Positions 59,334 to 64,000 of a stretch of 64,000 bases of DNA are shown here, in pieces. This DNA is from CADCWN01 sp039810045 (GTDB taxonomy: Bacteria; Chloroflexota; Chloroflexia; Thermomicrobiales; CADCWN01). Both the position numbers and the translations under genes were made by a program. Location: contig JBDHWF010000002.1 of the NCBI GenBank assembly GCA_039810045.1, positions 3,078 through 67,077 of the forward strand. The letters are read 5' to 3'. Positions within the stretch are counted from its first letter, which is position 1. Each line of letters starts with the position of its first letter. The notes below the pieces were generated by a model. That model was not told where the DNA came from and made no database searches. It worked only from the letters and a program-made list of their open reading frames with translations.

Positions 59334-60326
59334 TCAGGCTTTGGCGGGCTTCAGGGCAGGGATGACTTCCTTGCCAAATGCCTTGATGAACTCTTCCTGG
59401 TTTGGCCCGGTATTGTGGATATAGACTTCGGTGAAGCCCAGGTCAATATATTTCTGGATGTGCGCGGTATGTTCGGCGAGATCAGGCGTGATCAGCACGC
59501 GGTTCTTGTAGTTCTCCGGGCGCACCAGCTTCGACATCGCCTCAAAATCTTCGGGGTTGCGAATGTCGCCCTTCGGAAAGTTCATCCCGCCATTCGGCCA
59601 GCCCTTGACCGCGTTCTCGGTCGCTTCCTCCATCGTCTGCGCCCAAGAGAGGTGGAGTTGGATCAGCCGGGGCATCGTGGCCGGGTCTTTGCCCGCCTCT
59701 TTCGCGCCCTTCTCAAAGCGGCCCATCAGCATCGCGATCTTCTCGTCCGCCGCGCCGACCGTAATGATTCCGTCACAGGTGCGCCCAGTGCGCTCACTCT
59801 GAATCGGGCCAGCAGTGGCGACGTAGATTGGCGGTGCTTTTTCGCCACGGGTGTAGAGCTTGGCACTTTCCAGCCGGAAATGTTTGCCGCTGAACTTTGA
59901 GACTTTGCCTGTAAAGAGCTTCTGGATGATCTCGATCCCTTCGGCCAGTTTTTCCAACCGTATTGGGGCTTCCGGCCAGTATTCGCCAGTGATATGCTCG
60001 TTCAACGCCTCGCCCGCGCCCAGCCCCAGCCAGAAGCGACCGGGATACATCTGTTCCAAGGTGGCGGCGGCCTGCGCGATAATCGCCGGGTGATAGCGTG
60101 CGCCCGGTGGGGTGACACCAGTGCCGAAGCGGATCTTAGTCGTTGCGCCGAGTGCGCCGAGCCAGGCCCAGACGTAGCCACTCTGCCCCTGACTTGGCAC
60201 CCAGGGGTGGAAATGGTCGGAGGCCATGATTGACCCAAATCCCACATCTTCAGCGATCTGACTGTACCGTAATAGGTCGCTTGGCGTAAACTGCTCAAAC
60301 ATTGCGGCGTAGCCGATCGTTGCCAT
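59334..60326 (-). CDS. F420-dependent LLM-class oxidoreductase (glucose-6-phosphate dehydrogenase FGD-like)
   Basis: 330 residues, luciferase-like TIM barrel. N-terminal YSQIAEDVGFGSIMASDHFHPWVP includes the catalytic His of FGD, then LGTGEA-type FWLGLGAGEALNEHITG and PPIYVATAGPIQSERTGRTCDGIITVGA. Family members transfer hydride from sugar phosphates or other donors to F420. A close relative is FGD1; phosphate-binding residues were not checked one by one, so the substrate remains open. Start ATG 60326; stop is 38 bp before cofE. Confidence 0.85.
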   Translation of the reverse strand: MATIGYAAMFEQFTPSDLLRYSQIAEDVGFGSIMASDHFHPWVPSQGQSGYVWAWLGALGATTKIRFGTGVTPPGARYHPAIIAQAAATLEQMYPGRFWLGLGAGEALNEHITGEYWPEAPIRLEKLAEGIEIIQKLFTGKVSKFSGKHFRLESAKLYTRGEKAPPIYVATAGPIQSERTGRTCDGIITVGAADEKIAMLMGRFEKGAKEAGKDPATMPRLIQLHLSWAQTMEEATENAVKGWPNGGMNFPKGDIRNPEDFEAMSKLVRPENYKNRVLITPDLAEHTAHIQKYIDLGFTEVYIHNTGPNQEEFIKAFGKEVIPALKPAKA

Positions 60327-60510
60327 CTGTGCTTCCTCCTTTGTGTGGTGCCAGTTGCTGGCATCATCGCTGCATCAACTGTCGCTGCTGTCCTGCGGCC
60401 TCTGCTGGTGACAACGGTTGTTAGGGACGGCCTTATTCCAGCAGAGCCATTATCAATGGCTGAGACAGTGGTGGCAACTCGCTGCTCGCAGCAGAGGCAA
60501 AGGAGAGGCA

Positions 60511-61029
60511 ATGGCCCGCACTGTTGGCTACACGATTCGGCAGGCGACCGTTGCTGAATTCGCTCTGCTGCCCGCAATTGAACGCGCTGCTGCCCAACAA
60601 TTTCGGGCGACAGCGTTCCCTGCGTTAGCCGATGCACCGCTGGCAACGACCGCCCTGGATCCCACGCACGAGCTTGTCTGGGTCGCCGTGGCCCCGACTG
60701 GGGCAATCGTTGGCTTTGCCGTGGTGCAGCCGTTGGCGGATGCAGCCCACCTGCACGAACTCGACGTACATCCCACTCATGCGCGGCGGGGCCTTGGCGG
60801 GCAACTGATCGAGGCTGTGGCGCTCTGGGCGCAGCAACAAGGCTACAGCGCACTTACCCTGATCACCTTCCGCGAGATTCCCTGGAATGGGCCATATTAT
60901 GCGCGATTGGGCTTTCAGCCGCTGGCGGAGGATGCGCTCTCACCAGCCCTGCAACGACTCTGGCAGGCCGAAGCCGCAACGGGGCTACCCGCTGCGGCAC
61001 GGCAAGTGATGATCCGACCCATTCCCTAG
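60511..61029 (+). CDS. GNAT family N-acetyltransferase
   Basis: 172 residues. Acetyl-CoA loop is HLHELDVHPTHARRGLGGQLIEAV (R/Q-x-x-G-x-G/A motif), with preceding strand IVGFAVVQPLAD and the terminal LTLITFREIPWNGPYYARLGFQPL. Substrate unknown. ATG 60511 has AAAGGAGAGG upstream; the longer frame is rejected. Its stop overlaps the convergent thiO stop by 4 bases. Confidence 0.85.
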   Translation: MARTVGYTIRQATVAEFALLPAIERAAAQQFRATAFPALADAPLATTALDPTHELVWVAVAPTGAIVGFAVVQPLADAAHLHELDVHPTHARRGLGGQLIEAVALWAQQQGYSALTLITFREIPWNGPYYARLGFQPLAEDALSPALQRLWQAEAATGLPAAARQVMIRPIP

Positions 61030-62138
61030 ACAAATCGTCCAGGGTCGTACGGGGCCAGCAGTGGATCTGGTGCGCCTGCCTGGAGCGAACTTGCCAGCAG
61101 TTCCCCGGTCACTGGGGCCCAGAGGATGCCATCGCGCATATGCGCGGCGGCGACCCAGAGATTGCTGTATCCCGGTGCGAGGCCGAGCAGCGGCCCTTCG
61201 TCGCTGGCAGCGGGGCGGAGACCTGACCAGCTATCGATCACCCGCGCCATACTGTAGCTGGGAGCGAGTTGATCAATCAGCATGGCCAGCCATTGGATCC
61301 CAGCGGGGGTCACGCTCTTGGCAAAGCCGACATCCTCGACGGTCGCGGCAGCCAGCACAGCGCCATCGGCCCGGGGGATCAGGAAGCCACCCGCCCCGGC
61401 AATTGTCTGGGTCAGTGGCTGCGGCAGATCGCCTAGCGCGAGGATCTGCCCGCGCACTGGCCGCACGGGGAAATGCAGGTTCAGCATTGCGCCGAGTTGC
61501 GCCGTCCACGCCCCAGTCGCGATCACCGTCATATCGGCGTAGAGTGGCCCTGTTGGTGTTTCCACGCCAGTAACGCGGCTGCCTGCCGTGCTGAACCCCG
61601 TGACGGGGGTATCGGGCAAGATGGTTGCGCCATAATGGACAGCGGCGTCAGCCAAGGCCAGGGTCATCTGCGCCGAACGCACGGTACGGGCATCACTGCA
61701 CCAACTAGCGCCCAGACAGTTCGGGGCGACGACTGGGGCCAACGCCCGCGTGGCCGCGCTATCCAGCCACTCGATCGTGAAGCCGAACTGGTTTTGCCAC
61801 GCCAGTAGCGCTTGCAACGAAGCGGCTTCGGCAGCGGTGAGCGCGACCGAGAGCCGCCCGCCTTCGCGGTATTCCACGTCGCGTTCGGTCAGTTCGCGCA
61901 GTTCCTCCACCAGCGTGGGATAACGCTTGTAGGAGCGTGTTTCGAGTTGGGCCTGGGCATTGCCATACGGTGTTTGCTTTGGCGGTGAAATCAGGCCGCC
62001 AGACGCCCCGGATGCCTCACTAGCGAGCGCCCCCTGCTCGACCACGGTGACGCGCACACCCGCCTTTGCCAGTTCGTAGGCGATGGCGCAGCCGATAATG
62101 CCGCCGCCAACGATGATCACCTCTCCTGATTTACTCAT
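61026..62138 (-). CDS. thiO: FAD-dependent oxidoreductase, glycine oxidase (ThiO)-like
   Basis: 370 residues. N-terminal Rossmann VIIVGGGIIGCAIAYELAKAGVRVTVVEQG (about 7-36), then ASGASGGLISP and the C-terminal YSMARVIDSWSGLRPAASDEGPLLGLAPGYSNLWVAAAHMRDGILWAPVTG typical of DAO/glycine oxidase. In thiamine synthesis ThiO converts glycine to the iminoglycine used for the thiazole ring. No other thi gene adjoins it, so a general amine oxidase is also possible. GAGGAG precedes ATG 62138; the longer frame through 62432 opposes moaA and is not used. Confidence 0.8.
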   Translation of the reverse strand: MSKSGEVIIVGGGIIGCAIAYELAKAGVRVTVVEQGALASEASGASGGLISPPKQTPYGNAQAQLETRSYKRYPTLVEELRELTERDVEYREGGRLSVALTAAEAASLQALLAWQNQFGFTIEWLDSAATRALAPVVAPNCLGASWCSDARTVRSAQMTLALADAAVHYGATILPDTPVTGFSTAGSRVTGVETPTGPLYADMTVIATGAWTAQLGAMLNLHFPVRPVRGQILALGDLPQPLTQTIAGAGGFLIPRADGAVLAAATVEDVGFAKSVTPAGIQWLAMLIDQLAPSYSMARVIDSWSGLRPAASDEGPLLGLAPGYSNLWVAAAHMRDGILWAPVTGELLASSLQAGAPDPLLAPYDPGRFV

Positions 62139-62169
62139 TGTCTCCTCGTTTGTCGTCTTCTTATCAGTA

Positions 62170-62184
62170 GTGGTACTGTACCAC
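62170..62184. promoter_or_regulatory. 15-bp palindrome between thiO and moaA
   Basis: GTGGTAC-T-GTACCAC, a perfect 7-1-7 palindrome in the divergent region. It may be a regulator site. No molybdenum-cofactor riboswitch hairpin set could be recognised here. Confidence 0.45.
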
Positions 62185-62328
62185 GCTGCCGATTGGCCCA
62201 AGCCTGGCTTTTTTGATACTATTCTGTATAGAAAGTCGCCACTCGGCTGATCCTGGCTGGGTGTGCATTGCCAGGTGGGAGGGAGCACTGACGCTGCCCC
62301 TGCTGGCCGGGTAGGGAGTTTGGGAACC

Positions 62329-63387
62329 GTGGTAATTACTGAGCAACCAGCAGCAGAGAGCGCTGCACCGCTGCGCGAGCGACGTGCGCTGCCGCAGAGT
62401 ACACCATCATTCGACCGCTTTGGGCGGCGCATCGATTACTTGCGTATTTCGCTGACCGATCGCTGTAACCTTCGCTGTGTCTACTGTATGCCCGCAACCG
62501 GGATGCATTTTGCGCCGAAAGACGAACTGCTGAGCGACGAGGAGTTTCTGCGGATTATTCGCCTGACGACTGAGTTAGGCTTCCGCAAGTTCCGGCTGAC
62601 TGGTGGCGAACCAACCGTGCGTCCAAACCTGCCAGAACTGATCTCCGCGATCAAAGCGCTGCCTGGGGTTGAGGAAGTAGCGATGACGACCAATGCCCTG
62701 CTGCTGCCCAAACTTGCGCCTGCCCTGGCGGCAGCGGGTTTAGATCGGGTCAATATCAGCATCGACACTCTGGATCCCGATCGGTTCCGTCGGATCACCC
62801 GTGGCGGGGATATGCAGAAAGTTTTTGCGGGGATTCGGGCCGCTGAGGACGCCGGACTGACGCCGATCAAGCTCAACGCCGTCGTCGTCCGGGGCTTCAA
62901 CGACCACGAAGTGGCTGACCTCGCCGGACTAACGCTGGAACATCCCTGGCAGGTGCGCTTCATCGAGATTATGCCCCTGGATGGGGTCTTCAACGTCGCG
63001 CAGGAGCGGCTCGTCCCTTCAGCAGAGAGTCGTGAACTGATCGCCGCTAAGTGGGGGCCGCTGACGCCTGAGCCGCACGATAACCCCGCCGATCCCGCCC
63101 GCCCTTATCGGCTTCCCGGCGCTGCTGGGACGGTCGGCTTTATCAGTTCAGTGACCGAAAACTTTTGTGCTGGCTGCAACCGGATGCGCCTGACTTCGGA
63201 AGGCCGCTTACGTCTCTGCCTGTTGCGCTCCGACGAAGTGGATCTGCGGGAATTGTTGCGGGGCGGGGCAACCGATGGCGAACTGCGCGCGGCCCTGCAC
63301 GGTGGAATCTGGCGGAAACCGTGGGGCCACGGCCTGAAAGATGGCGTGTTGCCGATCGGGCGTGGGATGTCGCAAATTGGCGGGTAA
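62329..63387 (+). CDS. moaA: GTP 3',8-cyclase MoaA
   Basis: 352 residues, radical SAM. CNLRCVYC binds the SAM cluster, the second cluster ligands are in CAGCNRMRLTSEGRLRLC, and the protein ends with Gly-Gly (SQIGG), the MoaA tail that enters the active site. It starts molybdenum cofactor synthesis from GTP. GTG 62329 follows GGGAG; earlier starts lack a site. Followed by the mrp gene 53 bp on, which may supply Fe-S clusters. Confidence 0.93.
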   Translation: MVITEQPAAESAAPLRERRALPQSTPSFDRFGRRIDYLRISLTDRCNLRCVYCMPATGMHFAPKDELLSDEEFLRIIRLTTELGFRKFRLTGGEPTVRPNLPELISAIKALPGVEEVAMTTNALLLPKLAPALAAAGLDRVNISIDTLDPDRFRRITRGGDMQKVFAGIRAAEDAGLTPIKLNAVVVRGFNDHEVADLAGLTLEHPWQVRFIEIMPLDGVFNVAQERLVPSAESRELIAAKWGPLTPEPHDNPADPARPYRLPGAAGTVGFISSVTENFCAGCNRMRLTSEGRLRLCLLRSDEVDLRELLRGGATDGELRAALHGGIWRKPWGHGLKDGVLPIGRGMSQIGG

Positions 63388-63440
63388 CTGAAATACCCTG
63401 ACAGATTGAGCGGTCATTAGAGGATTGGGAGAAAACGAGA

Positions 63441-64000
63441 ATGCCATTTTTTGGACGACGCCGTCCGGCTACCAACGAACCAGCCGAACCTCCAGTCGCG
63501 CCGCCGCCCCCTGCCCCGACCGAAGGGCGCAAGCGATTGCCGATTATGCCGGGGCCAGCAGCGGCGACTGCCCAACCCGTGCAGATGGCAGCCCCTGGTG
63601 GCGACGGTGAGCGCACGCGCACGAAGGGGATGGAGAATCCCCCAGCCTCGCCTTTGGAAGAAGCGGTGCGGCGGGCCGTGGCAACGATCAAAGACCCGGA
63701 GATTGGCCGCACGATGGCTGAACTGGGCATGATCAAAGAATTGACCGTTACTGACAAAGTGGTGCGGGTCGGGGTCGAACTAACCACTCCGGCCTGTCCG
63801 CTGAAAGATCAGATCAAAGAGGATGTACGGACGACGATCATGGCCGCTGCGCCAGAGGTCGAGCGCGTCGATATTCACCTGACGGCGCGGGTGCGCGCCG
63901 CGAATAACCACGGACGCCCGGGGCTAGTGGGGGTGAAGAACACGATTGCGGTGGCCTCTGGCAAAGGTGGCGTTGGGAAATCGACCGTGACCGCGAACCT
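63441..64000 (+). CDS. Mrp/ApbC-family Fe-S carrier P-loop ATPase (3' end cut off)
   Basis: The frame opens at ATG 63441 (GGGAG about 9 nt upstream) and runs off the window. A Pro/Ala-rich N-terminal extension of about 60 residues precedes a MIP18/DUF59 domain (LEEAVRRAVATIKDPEIGRTMAELGMIKEL, TTPACPLKD with its Cys). The P-loop follows at the edge: SGKGGVGKST. Mrp/ApbC proteins carry and transfer Fe-S clusters. The extension before the DUF59 domain is unusual; an internal ATG at 63630 would remove it, but its upstream purines are too close. Confidence 0.88.
   Translation, partial: MPFFGRRRPATNEPAEPPVAPPPPAPTEGRKRLPIMPGPAAATAQPVQMAAPGGDGERTRTKGMENPPASPLEEAVRRAVATIKDPEIGRTMAELGMIKELTVTDKVVRVGVELTTPACPLKDQIKEDVRTTIMAAAPEVERVDIHLTARVRAANNHGRPGLVGVKNTIAVASGKGGVGKSTVTAN

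Noticed and set aside
62139..62328. Molybdenum cofactor riboswitch before moaA
   Set aside because: Looked for the paired hairpins; only a 15-bp palindrome and AT-rich stretches are seen.
1..64000. tRNA, rRNA, CRISPR arrays, insertion sequences, prophage
   Set aside because: No such gene, repeat array or transposase was recognised in the intergenic stretches or reading frames; short RNAs could be missed by eye.

Overview
The window is GC-rich, densely coded bacterial chromosome: 64 protein genes, one of them cut by each end, with no rRNA, tRNA, CRISPR array, transposase or phage gene seen. Several traits together suggest a Chloroflexota (Thermomicrobia/Chloroflexia-like) chromosome: four solute-binding lipoproteins with RRxFIRR-type signals followed by long Ala/Ser/Thr linkers, many Thr/Pro-rich tethered surface proteins, F420 enzymes, B12/propionyl-CoA enzymes, and sigma/anti-sigma pairs of a type I associate with that phylum. 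This placement is inference from protein style; no marker gene here proves it. Most starts have a strong GGAGG-type ribosome binding site, which I used to move many starts downstream of the longest open frame.

Layout. 1-2.1 kb: a cut sigma-like gene, a zinc-finger anti-sigma-like protein and an ECF sigma factor. 2.1-7.5 kb: an alpha/beta hydrolase, then a three-gene membrane/periplasmic cupredoxin operon (two-domain multicopper oxidase, a NirK/AniA-like protein that has lost its copper ligands, and a plastocyanin-like protein). 7.5-17.3 kb: metabolic genes with LysR and MarR regulators (haloacid dehalogenase, Cys/Met lyase, two VOC paralogues, NudC, aminotransferase, patatin, FAD oxidase). 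17.4-21.5 kb: an accessory-looking stretch with a tethered SH3 protein, an RNase Sa-type toxin with its barstar, and a solitary Eco57I-like DNA methylase. 21.7-24.2 kb: the B12-binding mutase subunit, meaB and a hydroxyacid dehydrogenase. 24.2-30 kb: a GntR-controlled purine nucleoside salvage operon (binding protein, nucleoside hydrolase, adenine deaminase). 30-33.8 kb: endonuclease III, an unusual Clp ATPase with a dead first ATPase domain, cytidine deaminase. 33.9-40.5 kb: three successive family-5 solute-binding proteins, each with its own terminator. 40.9-48.5 kb: ctaA, small proteins, a three-subunit acyl-CoA carboxylase (beta, epsilon-like, biotin carboxylase-BCCP) and clpP. 48.6-55.9 kb: ridA, an arsenic cluster (acr3, arsR, aquaporin), a lipoprotein, tatA, dienelactone hydrolase and an sdpRI-type immunity operon. 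56-64 kb: an S9 peptidase, mgtC-like gene, the F420 pair cofE and an F420-dependent oxidoreductase, GNAT, thiO, moaA and the start of an mrp/apbC gene.

How the genes connect. Binding protein, nucleoside hydrolase and adenine deaminase form a capture-and-degrade route for purine nucleosides; cytidine deaminase adds a pyrimidine step. The acyl-CoA (probably propionyl-CoA) carboxylase, the mutase B12 domain and MeaB belong to the same propionyl-CoA to succinyl-CoA route although they lie about 22 kb apart. TatA may serve the twin-arginine lipoprotein precursors (multicopper oxidase and the four binding proteins). CofE makes the F420 tail used by the adjacent oxidoreductase. Mrp could supply Fe-S clusters to MoaA.

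The most unusual items are the copper-less NirK homologue inside a copper operon, the sdpR gene that appears to begin at ATC under a textbook self-operated promoter, the membrane-tethered RNase Sa-type toxin coupled to barstar, the Clp ATPase with degenerate D1 and no middle domain, and the run of orphan binding proteins without permeases.
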